From assembly GCF_001586165.1 (NCBI RefSeq), contig NZ_CP014608.1, positions 2,542,001 through 2,606,000 on the forward strand: a DNA stretch of 64,000 nucleotides, given 5' to 3'. The translations under genes and the position numbers were made by a program. The notes beneath the pieces are model-generated. The model did not search any database. It worked only from the letters and a program-made list of their open reading frames with translations, and was not told the DNA's origin. The stretch is from Obesumbacterium proteus (lineage in GTDB: Bacteria; Pseudomonadota; Gammaproteobacteria; Enterobacterales; Enterobacteriaceae). Of the stretch, positions 27,796-34,921 are shown in pieces (within the stretch, counting starts at the first letter, position 1; each line of letters starts with the position of its first letter).

Positions 27796-28599
27796 ATGAG
27801 CAGTAACTTCAGACTTCACTTGTTGAGTCTGTCGTTACTGGTTGGAATAGCGGCCCCTTGGGCCGCTATTGCCCAAGCCCCAATCAGTAGCGTCGGCTCC
27901 GGCTCGGTAGAAGACCGAGTCACTTCACTTGAGCGTATTACCAATGCTCAGGGTCAACTATTTTCTCAGCTCCAGCAGCAACTCTCCGATAACCAGCGCG
28001 ACATTGATTCTCTTCGTGGTCAAATTCAAGAAAGTCAGTATCAGCTGAATCAGGTTGTTGAGCGTCAAAAACAGATCCTCTTACAGTTAGATAGCCAAGG
28101 TAGTGCCAATACAGGTGCCGCAGCCGCAGATTCGGCCGCTTCAGCCTCGACGGGCTCTGATGCTTCTAGCGCAGCAGCAGCTGCAACGACAACCCCTGCG
28201 GCGGATACAGCGCCAGCCAGCAGTGGTGATGCCAACACGGATTACAATCGTGCGGTAGATTTGGTGTTGGTGAAAAAGCAGAACGATCAGGCGATTACGG
28301 CCTTCCAAAGCTTTGTTAAGCAATATCCAGATTCGACCTATCAGCCAAATGCAAATTATTGGCTGGGGCAGTTGTTTTATAACAAAGGTAAAAAAGACGA
28401 CTCGGCGTATTATTTTGCCGTAGTTGTTAAAAATTACCCTAAATCCCCGAAAGCGCCTGACGCGATGTACAAGGTTGGGGTGATCATGCAAGAGAAAGGT
28501 CAGGCTGATAAAGCCAAAGCCGTCTATCAGCAGGTCATTAAGCAGTACCCAACGAGTGATGCTGCGAAGCAGGCTCAAAAACGTATTGCTGCATCATAA
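27796..28599 (+). CDS. cpoB: Cell division coordinator CpoB
   Basis: CpoB (YbgF) is periplasmic and links PBP1b peptidoglycan synthesis with Tol-Pal constriction. The 267-residue protein has a signal peptide (to AIAQA), a trimerising coiled coil (about 38-95), an Ala/Ser/Thr-rich linker, and C-terminal TPR repeats (YNRAVDLV; YWLGQLFYNKGKKDDSAYYF). It follows pal by 22 bases and closes the operon. Confidence 0.94.
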   Translation: MSSNFRLHLLSLSLLVGIAAPWAAIAQAPISSVGSGSVEDRVTSLERITNAQGQLFSQLQQQLSDNQRDIDSLRGQIQESQYQLNQVVERQKQILLQLDSQGSANTGAAAADSAASASTGSDASSAAAAATTTPAADTAPASSGDANTDYNRAVDLVLVKKQNDQAITAFQSFVKQYPDSTYQPNANYWLGQLFYNKGKKDDSAYYFAVVVKNYPKSPKAPDAMYKVGVIMQEKGQADKAKAVYQQVIKQYPTSDAAKQAQKRIAAS

Positions 28600-28693
28600 G
28601 CGTATTTTCAGGCTCAGAAGTAGACGATTTGTTTAATTTATGGGCCTGAATGTACGAAGTGCAATCAATTGAACTGATTATTAAAATTTTTGG

Positions 28694-28721
28694 TTGCGCT
28701 GTCCTGATAAATGGGTAATAT
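28694..28721 (+). promoter_or_regulatory. Candidate tRNA-Lys operon promoter
   Basis: The -35 TTGCGC and -10 TAATAT have 16 bases spacing. An A/T run (ttattaaaattttt) precedes, like an UP element, and a G+C-rich stretch (gccgccgttgccc) follows the -10, like the discriminator of stringently controlled promoters. Confidence 0.55.
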
Positions 28722-28779
28722 ATGCCGCCGTTGCCCAGACAAACTGAAACAGAGTGATTCAGGCAACAATTTTTGAAAT

Positions 28780-28855
28780 GGGTCGTTAGCTCAGTTGGTA
28801 GAGCAGTTGACTTTTAATCAATTGGTCGCAGGTTCGAATCCCGCACGACCCACCA
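28780..28855 (+). tRNA. lysT: tRNA-Lys(TTT), copy 1
   Basis: This 76-base tRNA has acceptor GGGTCGT/ACGACCC, anticodon loop CTTTTAA, the T loop TTCGAAT and an encoded CCA. The T stem GCAGG/CCCGC has an A-C mismatch where E. coli has A-T. Copies 2-4 are identical. Confidence 0.97.
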
Positions 28856-28881
28856 TTCAAAAATAGTAGAAATAGGTAAGA

Positions 28882-28990
28882 CGTGTGGGTGAGAACCGTA
28901 AAGGTTCGAGTCGAGCGAAAGCGAGACAACGTTGCGCAGCAACGGCCCGAAGGGCGAGGCGAAAGCCGAGTCATCCCGCACGACCCACCA
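28882..28990 (+). repeat. Multi-hairpin element A ending in a tRNA-Lys 3' end
   Basis: Outer strands cgtgtgggtga (28882-28892) and tcatcccgcacg (28971-28982) pair with one bulge and one wobble. Inside are five hairpins: GAACC/GGTTC, a GAAA-capped stem with tandem G-A pairs (28910-28927), GTTGC/GCAAC, GCCC/GGGC and GGC-GAAA-GCC. The 3' strand plus acccacca is a copy of the tRNA-Lys 3' end, 135 bases after that of copy 1; the flank after CCA also resembles that of copy 1. Confidence 0.75.
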
Positions 28991-29035
28991 TTTCAAAATG
29001 ATTTAGTTTTAAGGTAGTAAGCCAGATAAATAAAT

Positions 29036-29111
29036 GGGTCGTTAGCTCAGTTGGTAGAGCAGTTGACTTTTAATCAATTGGTCGCAGGTTCGAATCCCGC
29101 ACGACCCACCA
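29036..29111 (+). tRNA. tRNA-Lys(TTT), copy 2
   Basis: Identical to the first copy over 76 bases, with encoded CCA and the same T-stem A-C mismatch. It follows element A by 45 bases, probably on the same transcript. Confidence 0.97.
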
Positions 29112-29167
29112 TTTATTTATTATGTTTGAGCATCAAATGGTTTTCTACTGAAGTAGCACTCTCGAAT

Positions 29168-29243
29168 GGGTCGTTAGCTCAGTTGGTAGAGCAGTTGACT
29201 TTTAATCAATTGGTCGCAGGTTCGAATCCCGCACGACCCACCA
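29168..29243 (+). tRNA. tRNA-Lys(TTT), copy 3
   Basis: Identical 76-base copy, 56 bases after copy 2. No separate promoter is evident. Confidence 0.97.
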
Positions 29244-29271
29244 TTCGAAGAGAGTTACACTCCGCTACAGC

Positions 29272-29347
29272 GGGTCGTTAGCTCAGTTGGTAGAGCAGTT
29301 GACTTTTAATCAATTGGTCGCAGGTTCGAATCCCGCACGACCCACCA
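29272..29347 (+). tRNA. tRNA-Lys(TTT), copy 4
   Basis: Identical 76-base copy, 28 bases after copy 3. Its 3' end and the following tttcttttagta are repeated 169 bases downstream at the end of element B. Confidence 0.97.
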
Positions 29348-29404
29348 TTTCTTTTAGTACCTCCATTGTTTCAAATAATCTAGATACATACAGAGTTCGC
29401 TTGT

Positions 29405-29516
29405 CGTGTGGGTAAGAACCTGTGTTCAGGTTCGACAAAACACGTTAGTGTTTTGAGCGTCGCTTGCGACGACCCGAAGGGCGAGGCGCAGCCGAGTCAT
29501 CCCGCACGACCCACCA
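29405..29516 (+). repeat. Multi-hairpin element B ending in a tRNA-Lys 3' end
   Basis: It has the same plan as element A. Outer strands are cgtgtgggt (from 29405) and atcccgcacg. The hairpins are GAACCTG/CAGGTTC, AAAACAC/GTGTTTT, CGTCG/CGACG, CCC/GGG and GGC/GCC. Stem sequences 1-3 differ from element A but remain paired. It ends with a copy of the tRNA-Lys 3' end including CCA. Confidence 0.75.
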
Positions 29517-29700
29517 TTTCTTTTAGTATTTCGCAATTTCTGCAAACCAAACCAAAGCAAACCAAATCAAACCAGCAGACGATATACGTAGCCGAGTTTC
29601 CTCGAGCGAACATCATTTTCGTGTCACTTCTCACCGATACTAAACAATCTCACGTTAACCTATTATTTTTTGCCTGAATTTGGCCTGTCTCAGCTAACTC
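29517..29700. other. Gene-free spacer between element B and the nadA promoter
   Basis: It contains a run of accaaa/gcaaa repeats (29546-29575). I see no terminator with a T tract for the tRNA transcript and no supported small gene. Confidence 0.5.
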
Positions 29701-29718
29701 TGTTTAGTATACAAAACA
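29701..29718. promoter_or_regulatory. NadR-box-like operator upstream of nadA
   Basis: TGTTTA-N6-AAAACA matches the NadR palindrome TGTTTA-N6-TAAACA at 11 of 12 positions. It lies 41 bases upstream of the nadA -10, as expected for the NAD-responsive repressor. Confidence 0.65.
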
Positions 29719-29758
29719 AAAAGTCTAATTAGTGCTCACCTGTGTTAATCATTTGTTG

Positions 29759-29764
29759 TATACT
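29759..29764 (+). promoter_or_regulatory. nadA -10 element
   Basis: TATACT lies 25 bases before the ATG at 29789; the implied transcript start (about 29771) excludes the ATG at 29732 as the nadA start. No good -35 is seen. Confidence 0.5.
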
Positions 29765-29788
29765 CGCCAAACAATCAACCCACCCAAG

Positions 29789-30856
29789 ATGAGCTATAGC
29801 GCGATGTTTGACCCAAATGCTGCGGTATACCCTTTTCCACCCAAGCCAACACCGCTGGTTCCAGATGAAAAACGCTTCTACCGCGAGAAAATCAAAACGC
29901 TGCTTAAGCAACGTAATGCGGTTCTAGTTGCACACTACTACACTGACCCTGAAATTCAGGCGTTAGCAGAAGAAACGGGTGGCTGCGTATCTGATTCATT
30001 AGAGATGGCGCGCTTTGGCCGTGATCATCCAGCAACGACTTTGCTTGTCGCCGGTGTTCGCTTTATGGGGGAGACGGCAAAGATCCTCAGCCCTGAAAAG
30101 CAGGTATTGATGCCTACGCTTCAGGCCGAGTGCTCGCTCGATCTTGGCTGTCCCGTTGATGAGTTTAGTGCATTCTGCGACGCGCATCCGGATAGAACCG
30201 TGGTGGTCTATGCCAACACGTCGGCCGCAGTGAAAGCGAGGGCAGATTGGGTTGTCACATCCAGTATTGCAGTCGAGCTTATCGAGCATCTCGATAGCTT
30301 GGGTGAAAAAATCATCTGGGCTCCCGATCGCCATTTAGGGCGCTATGTTCAGCGTCAAACCGGCGCGGATGTCCTGTGTTGGCAAGGGGCCTGCATTGTT
30401 CATGATGAGTTTAAAACTCAGGCATTAGAGCAAATGAAGCTGCTTTATCCTGATGCAGCCATTCTTGTTCATCCTGAATCGCCTCAGAGCATCGTTGATA
30501 TGGCAGACGCCGTCGGTTCAACCAGCCAACTGATTCAAGCTGCTCAGCGTCTGCTTAACCCGCAGATGATCGTGGCGACTGACCGCGGCATTTTTTATAA
30601 AATGCAGCAGGCGTGCCCAGATAAAATTTTGTTAGAAGCGCCAACGGCAGGCGAAGGCGCAACCTGCCGAACGTGTGCCCACTGCCCATGGATGGCGATG
30701 AATGGCCTTCAGGCCATTGCTACGGGATTGGAACAGGGTGGAAGCATGCACGAAATCAATGTTGATGCTGCGTTGCGTGAGCGCGCTCTGATGCCGTTAG
30801 ATCGTATGCTGCAGTTCGCAAGCGATCTCAAGCTCAAAGTGAAAGGTAATGCCTAA
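29789..30856 (+). CDS. nadA: Quinolinate synthase
   Basis: NadA condenses iminoaspartate and dihydroxyacetone phosphate to quinolinate in NAD synthesis, using an oxygen-sensitive 4Fe-4S cluster. The cluster Cys residues lie in AECSLDLGC, CWQGACIVH and CRTCAHCPW. The protein from 29789 has 355 residues (E. coli 347), with an 8-residue longer C-terminus (KLKVKGNA end). The ATG at 29804 is an alternative start. pnuC, which follows nadA in E. coli, is missing here. Confidence 0.95.
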   Translation: MSYSAMFDPNAAVYPFPPKPTPLVPDEKRFYREKIKTLLKQRNAVLVAHYYTDPEIQALAEETGGCVSDSLEMARFGRDHPATTLLVAGVRFMGETAKILSPEKQVLMPTLQAECSLDLGCPVDEFSAFCDAHPDRTVVVYANTSAAVKARADWVVTSSIAVELIEHLDSLGEKIIWAPDRHLGRYVQRQTGADVLCWQGACIVHDEFKTQALEQMKLLYPDAAILVHPESPQSIVDMADAVGSTSQLIQAAQRLLNPQMIVATDRGIFYKMQQACPDKILLEAPTAGEGATCRTCAHCPWMAMNGLQAIATGLEQGGSMHEINVDAALRERALMPLDRMLQFASDLKLKVKGNA

Positions 30857-30902
30857 GCGATTTTGTCCCTAACGGCTACAACAAGATGTGAGTATTAACT
30901 AT

Positions 30903-30932
30903 GGCCTGAGCACCGTGTCTCAGGCCTTTTTT
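30903..30932 (+). terminator. Rho-independent terminator of nadA
   Basis: GGCCTGAG-N8-CTCAGGCC is a perfect 8-base stem followed by six T. Confidence 0.93.
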
Positions 30933-30998
30933 ATGAATTTTTATTTACACGCTTTCCAAAAAAGAGCAAAACCGAAAATGCGCTGCTATAGTTCATGC

Positions 30999-31016
30999 TT
31001 GCACTGTGATGGTGAG
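30999..31016. promoter_or_regulatory. NtrC-like enhancer site upstream of patA
   Basis: TTGCAC-TGTGA-TGGTGA matches the NtrC pattern GCAC-N5-TGGTGC with one mismatch. It lies about 160 bases upstream of the sigma-54 type promoter, a typical enhancer distance. Confidence 0.5.
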
Positions 31017-31159
31017 CACACACTCCGATTGGCAATTTCATGCCGTTAGACTATTTAGCGTGTCGATTTTTTCTGCCAGTATTCATTTTCTTAAACAGCG
31101 TTAATTCTGTTGGTTCTATTAAATAACTATTTTCTTTCGAAATGCGTTAGCGGCCTGCA

Positions 31160-31178
31160 TTTGGTGCAATTTGTGCAA
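31160..31178 (+). promoter_or_regulatory. Sigma-54-type promoter of patA
   Basis: TTGG-N10-GCAA has the GG (31163-31164) and GC (31175-31176) dinucleotides exactly 10 bases apart, as in -24/-12 promoters. The predicted start is near 31188, ahead of the AGGAG site at 31214. E. coli patA is reported to be under sigma-54/NtrC control. Confidence 0.6.
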
Positions 31179-31224
31179 TATTTAAACTGACGTCATGTGA
31201 TGTCGACGAATTCAGGAGCACATT

Positions 31225-32625
31225 TTGTCTCGAACAAACGTGGTACTTAACCCGCTAGAGTGTACTCAGCAGGCATTGAACTGGATTGAAAAAAAGTCGC
31301 TAACGCATGATGAAATGGTGGCTTTAAACAAAGAAGTCCTGAGCAACTTCAGGGAGTACGTCAATCCTGGTTTCTTGGAATATCGGAAATCAGTCACGGC
31401 AGGCGGGGATTACGGAGCCGTAGAATGGCAAGCGAGCGGTCTTAATACGCTTGTCGACACTCAGGGGAACGAGTATATCGATTGCTTGGGTGGATTCGGT
31501 ATTTTTAATGTAGGGCACCGTAATCCAAAAGTCATATCCGCCGTAGAAAGTCAGTTGGCGAAACAGCCGCTGCACAGCCAAGAACTCCTTGATCCATTAC
31601 GTTCTATGTTGGCGAAAACCTTGGCAGCGATTACGCCGGGCGATCTCAAATATACGTTCTTCTGCAATAGCGGAACCGAATCCGTTGAGGCCGCGCTGAA
31701 GCTAGCCAAAGCGTATCAATCGCCACACGATAAATATACTTTTGTCGCTGCGACCGGTGCGTTCCACGGTAAGTCGTTAGGCGCGCTGTCCGCAACTGCG
31801 AAGTCTATTTTCCGCCGTCCGTTTATGCCTTTGTTACCCGGCTTCCATCATGTTCCTTTTGGGGATATTGAAGCACTGCGCACTCAGTTGCATGAGTGCA
31901 AGAAGACCGGTGACGATGTTGCCGCTGTTCTGCTTGAGCCTATCCAAGGTGAAGGCGGGGTTATCTTGCCACCGAAAGGTTACTTACCGGCGGTAAGAGC
32001 GCTTTGTGACGAATATGGCGCATTACTGATATTCGACGAAGTGCAAACCGGTATGGGCCGTACTGGCAAGATGTTTGCCTGTGAGCATGAAAATGTCACT
32101 CCTGACATTCTGTGTCTCGCAAAAGCCCTTGGCGGCGGTGTGATGCCTATTGGTGCAACGGTTGCGAACGAAAAAGTCTTCTCTGTTCTGTTCGATAACC
32201 CGTTCCTGCACACTACGACTTTCGGTGGTAACCCGTTGTCCTGTGCGGCAGCGCTGGCGACATTCAATGTGCTGTTAACGGAAGATCTTCCTGCAAAAGC
32301 AACTGAACGTGGTCAGCAGTTAATGGATGGGTTCCGTCGTTTAGCAACGCAGTATCCTGAGTTTATGATGGAAGTGCGTGGACAGGGGCTTATGCAGGCG
32401 ATTGAGTTTATCAAAAGCGAAGTGGGCTATGCGTTTTCTCGCGAGATGTTCCAGCGCAACGTGCTGGTTGCGGGAACGCTGAATAACTCTAAGTCTATTC
32501 GTATAGAACCGCCGCTCACCATTACGGCAGAACAATGTAAGCAAGTGCTGACTCGCGCTGAAGAGGCGTTAAAAGCGATGCGTGCATTGAGTCCCACCCA
32601 GCAGCCAACGATGAGCGTGGCCTGA
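31225..32625 (+). CDS. patA: Putrescine aminotransferase
   Basis: PatA (YgjG) transfers an amino group from putrescine or cadaverine to 2-oxoglutarate, the first step of one putrescine catabolic route. It is a class III PLP aminotransferase of 466 residues; the PLP Lys is in CLAKALGGG and the cofactor Asp in IFDEVQTGMGRTG. The TTG at 31225 is the start: AGGAG lies 6 bases before it and the downstream sequence aligns with E. coli PatA (459 residues). In E. coli this gene is far from nadA, so its place here is a rearrangement. Confidence 0.93.
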   Translation: MSRTNVVLNPLECTQQALNWIEKKSLTHDEMVALNKEVLSNFREYVNPGFLEYRKSVTAGGDYGAVEWQASGLNTLVDTQGNEYIDCLGGFGIFNVGHRNPKVISAVESQLAKQPLHSQELLDPLRSMLAKTLAAITPGDLKYTFFCNSGTESVEAALKLAKAYQSPHDKYTFVAATGAFHGKSLGALSATAKSIFRRPFMPLLPGFHHVPFGDIEALRTQLHECKKTGDDVAAVLLEPIQGEGGVILPPKGYLPAVRALCDEYGALLIFDEVQTGMGRTGKMFACEHENVTPDILCLAKALGGGVMPIGATVANEKVFSVLFDNPFLHTTTFGGNPLSCAAALATFNVLLTEDLPAKATERGQQLMDGFRRLATQYPEFMMEVRGQGLMQAIEFIKSEVGYAFSREMFQRNVLVAGTLNNSKSIRIEPPLTITAEQCKQVLTRAEEALKAMRALSPTQQPTMSVA

Positions 32626-32643
32626 TAGGGATGATATAACGAT

Positions 32644-32686
32644 AAAAAAGGGAACCTTGCAGCTATTTAGCGGGGTTCCCTTTTTT
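32644..32686. terminator. Bidirectional terminator between patA and zitB
   Basis: GGGAACC and GGTTCCC pair across a 17-base loop, with AAAAAA before and TTTTTT after, so it can serve both convergent genes. Confidence 0.9.
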
Positions 32687-32723
32687 CATTTTGCTTCTTT
32701 CTTAGATGTTTGTGATCGCTTAC

Positions 32724-33704
32724 TTAGTCTGTGTGTTCGTGTGTGTGCCCGGTGCTATGCGAATGGCTATGTGAATGGCTATGCCCTGAAGGCATTTGCA
32801 CATGAGTCATAAGATCACAGTCATGTTCCTCACAGCCGTTATATTCCATTTGAATGGTTGCATGCCCAATCTGATAGTGCTCCGCAAGATAATGCTGAAT
32901 TTGGTCTAACAGCCCGTCATGATCGTGTGGCGGTATAACTCGCACGTGCAGCGTCATTAAGCGCTGTTCGCCAATTTGCCAAATGTGCACATGATGTACA
33001 TTGCGCACCTCGGGAAATGCGTTGCACAGCGCTCGCTGTAGCTGCGGTACATCCACATCTTCTGGTGTACCTTCTAAAAGTTCGTTGGTGCTTTCTTTGA
33101 GTAAGTTCCATGCGCTGTGTAAAACCAAACACGAGACGACGACGGAAAGAATAGGGTCAATAGGTGTCCATCCCGTCCACATGATGACCAACGCCGCAAC
33201 AATGGCGCCAACAGAGCCTAAAAGATCGCCCATAACGTGCAGCGCGGCAGCGCGAACGTTGATGTTTTTCTCTTCAGAACCGTGATGAAGCAGCCAGAAT
33301 GAGAGAATATTCGCCAACAAACCCGCAATCGCGATGGCTAGCATCGTCCCGCCCATCACGGGTTCGGGTGACATAAAACGCTTAACTGCTTCCCAAACGA
33401 TGATGAAAACAATCACCACCAACGCAGCGGCGTTAACGAATGCTGCAAGCGTGGTGAAGCGAAGAAAACCAAATGAATGCTTCAAGGTTGGCGAACGAGC
33501 GGCAAAACGCACGGCGATAACTGCAACAAACAGGGCCGCAGTGTCCGTTAACATATGGCCAGCATCGGCGAGCAGCGCCAGCGAGCCTGAAATAAGCCCA
33601 CCAATAACTTCGACTACCATGAAGATGGCGGTGACGGCCAGAGCCAGTATCAAGCGCTTACTATCGCTGCTTTGTGGTGAGTGAGAATGTTGATGAGCTG
33701 GCAT
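32724..33704 (-). CDS. zitB: Zinc exporter ZitB (cation diffusion facilitator)
   Basis: ZitB expels zinc from the cytoplasm by proton antiport. The 326-residue protein has six membrane helices with metal-site motifs LLADAGHMLTD and AAALHVMGDLLGS (the HxxxD and DxxxD type sites), a cytoplasmic C-terminal domain, and His-rich ends (HQHSHS at the start; repeated HSHS at the end). E. coli ZitB has 313 residues and lies near nadA too. It converges on patA. Confidence 0.92.
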   Translation of the reverse strand: MPAHQHSHSPQSSDSKRLILALAVTAIFMVVEVIGGLISGSLALLADAGHMLTDTAALFVAVIAVRFAARSPTLKHSFGFLRFTTLAAFVNAAALVVIVFIIVWEAVKRFMSPEPVMGGTMLAIAIAGLLANILSFWLLHHGSEEKNINVRAAALHVMGDLLGSVGAIVAALVIMWTGWTPIDPILSVVVSCLVLHSAWNLLKESTNELLEGTPEDVDVPQLQRALCNAFPEVRNVHHVHIWQIGEQRLMTLHVRVIPPHDHDGLLDQIQHYLAEHYQIGHATIQMEYNGCEEHDCDLMTHVQMPSGHSHSHSHSHSTGHTHEHTD

Positions 33705-33823
33705 CGTTTGTCCTTAATACGCTTCAGATTTTAACTCTATAGCTATAGTTTAAGCACAGGACGGCTGATACGGAACGTTCTCTAACGTTTTTTACCTAAG
33801 AAGGCGTCAAAAATATTTGCCAT

Positions 33824-34477
33824 CTATCGACTTAATGTGACCAATAAAGTTGCAAATGAATTGAAAACACAATGCAGAAATATAGGAAGTACTAATCCAT
33901 TTTTGTATATTCTTGCATAACATAATATGACGGAAAAAGTGAACAGTTCGATGAAGGTCGTAGGCGAGTTATATTGAGTATGCATAAGACTGAATAAGAG
34001 AGAGGTTAATACTATTCCATAGATTTTTACTTTAGGCCCCCATAAAAGAAATGCATTGAGAAGAAAACCACGAAATACGATCTCTTCATAAATAGGGGCT
34101 AACAAGCAAACACAAAAAGAGAATAGGAAAAAAGAGAAGCTGGAATAAGTAACTATCGATTCAGTCCATACTTCTGGCTTATCATAAAAAGCAGATATTA
34201 CCCTTAGTGTGATGATAAACAAGATAAAAAATAGCGCGCTTTTTATGTCGATACTGCCCTTGTTGATGTCCTTGTAGTGAAGCGAGTATTTTTTTATTGC
34301 GATGTAAGAAAAGGGTGTCCAAAGTGCAAAACTCATAAATGGAATAAGATATCCACTTTGATAGAGCGCTTTATAGTTACTAAGTAATAGTGAAATATAA
34401 GAAATAAAATACCAAAGTATAAAAATGCTAAAGCATATAAATGATTGGGTTATTTTACCCAGTGTCTTGCTGTCCAT
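33824..34477 (-). CDS. CPBP-family intramembrane metalloprotease
   Basis: This is a 217-residue membrane protein with about six hydrophobic segments. The three CPBP (Abi/CAAX protease) motifs are present: EE-R in PIYEEIVFRGFLL, a His in LLFSLMHTQY, and HxxxN in LHCVFNSF. In bacteria such proteins may be proteases, immunity proteins for bacteriocins, or unknown; the substrate cannot be told. The gene is strikingly A+T-rich compared with its neighbours and stands alone between zitB and aroG, where E. coli has ybgS; horizontal acquisition is likely. Confidence 0.8.
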   Translation of the reverse strand: MDSKTLGKITQSFICFSIFILWYFISYISLLLSNYKALYQSGYLIPFMSFALWTPFSYIAIKKYSLHYKDINKGSIDIKSALFFILFIITLRVISAFYDKPEVWTESIVTYSSFSFFLFSFCVCLLAPIYEEIVFRGFLLNAFLLWGPKVKIYGIVLTSLLFSLMHTQYNSPTTFIELFTFSVILCYARIYKNGLVLPIFLHCVFNSFATLLVTLSR

Positions 34478-34921
34478 TGCGCGGTATTTCTCTATGATGT
34501 TTGTGTCTGATTATAAATGCGGCAGTGAAAACTAAGCAAGCATCCAACCTGAAACCGCAGCTGAATTATAAATTAAGATTTCTATTAAAAATAATAATAG
34601 TGAATGAGTGGGCTGCTAATCTTTGCACAATTGATTACTTGTAACATGATGAAACTATTTTATGCGGCAAAGATTTTATGTCAGGCGGAAATTTTGTTGC
34701 TGGAAGTGCTTTTGCTCCGGCTGTTCAATATCCACCTATGCTGATTAATGCGTTTAAAATCATCATCAATGATGGCTCATGATGAAGTGATGACCGTGGT
34801 TGTTAGGCTGTGGTGGACTTAAATCAAGAAATTGTTGAACAAAGTCCGTTTACAATTGCCGCGTAAAACGGCTAGATTGGAGATTCGCCTATTAATCCCC
34901 TTCGACACCAACGGAATAGTT
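34478..34921. promoter_or_regulatory. Intergenic region upstream of aroG
   Basis: This 444-base stretch has no supported gene. A -10-like TACAAT is at 34851-34856. Overlapping it, CCGTTTACA (34846-34854) matches the right arm of the TyrR box of E. coli aroG, but the left arm is degenerate, so TyrR control is only possible. The part before 34800 shows nothing I can name. Confidence 0.4.

Noticed and set aside
28856..29035. Prophage or integrative element at the tRNA-Lys locus
   Set aside because: Copied tRNA ends suggested an attachment site, but the inserts are only about 110 bases and carry no integrase.
29051..29281. 76-residue frame spanning two tRNA-Lys genes
   Set aside because: It is a translation of tRNA sequence (repeated LVAGSNPARPT), a common false gene. 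The frames at 28786-28996 are of the same kind.
34837..34854. TyrR box of aroG
   Set aside because: The right arm TTTACA is perfect but the left arm (GAACAA) does not match TGTAAA and lacks the essential G, so I do not list it as a site.
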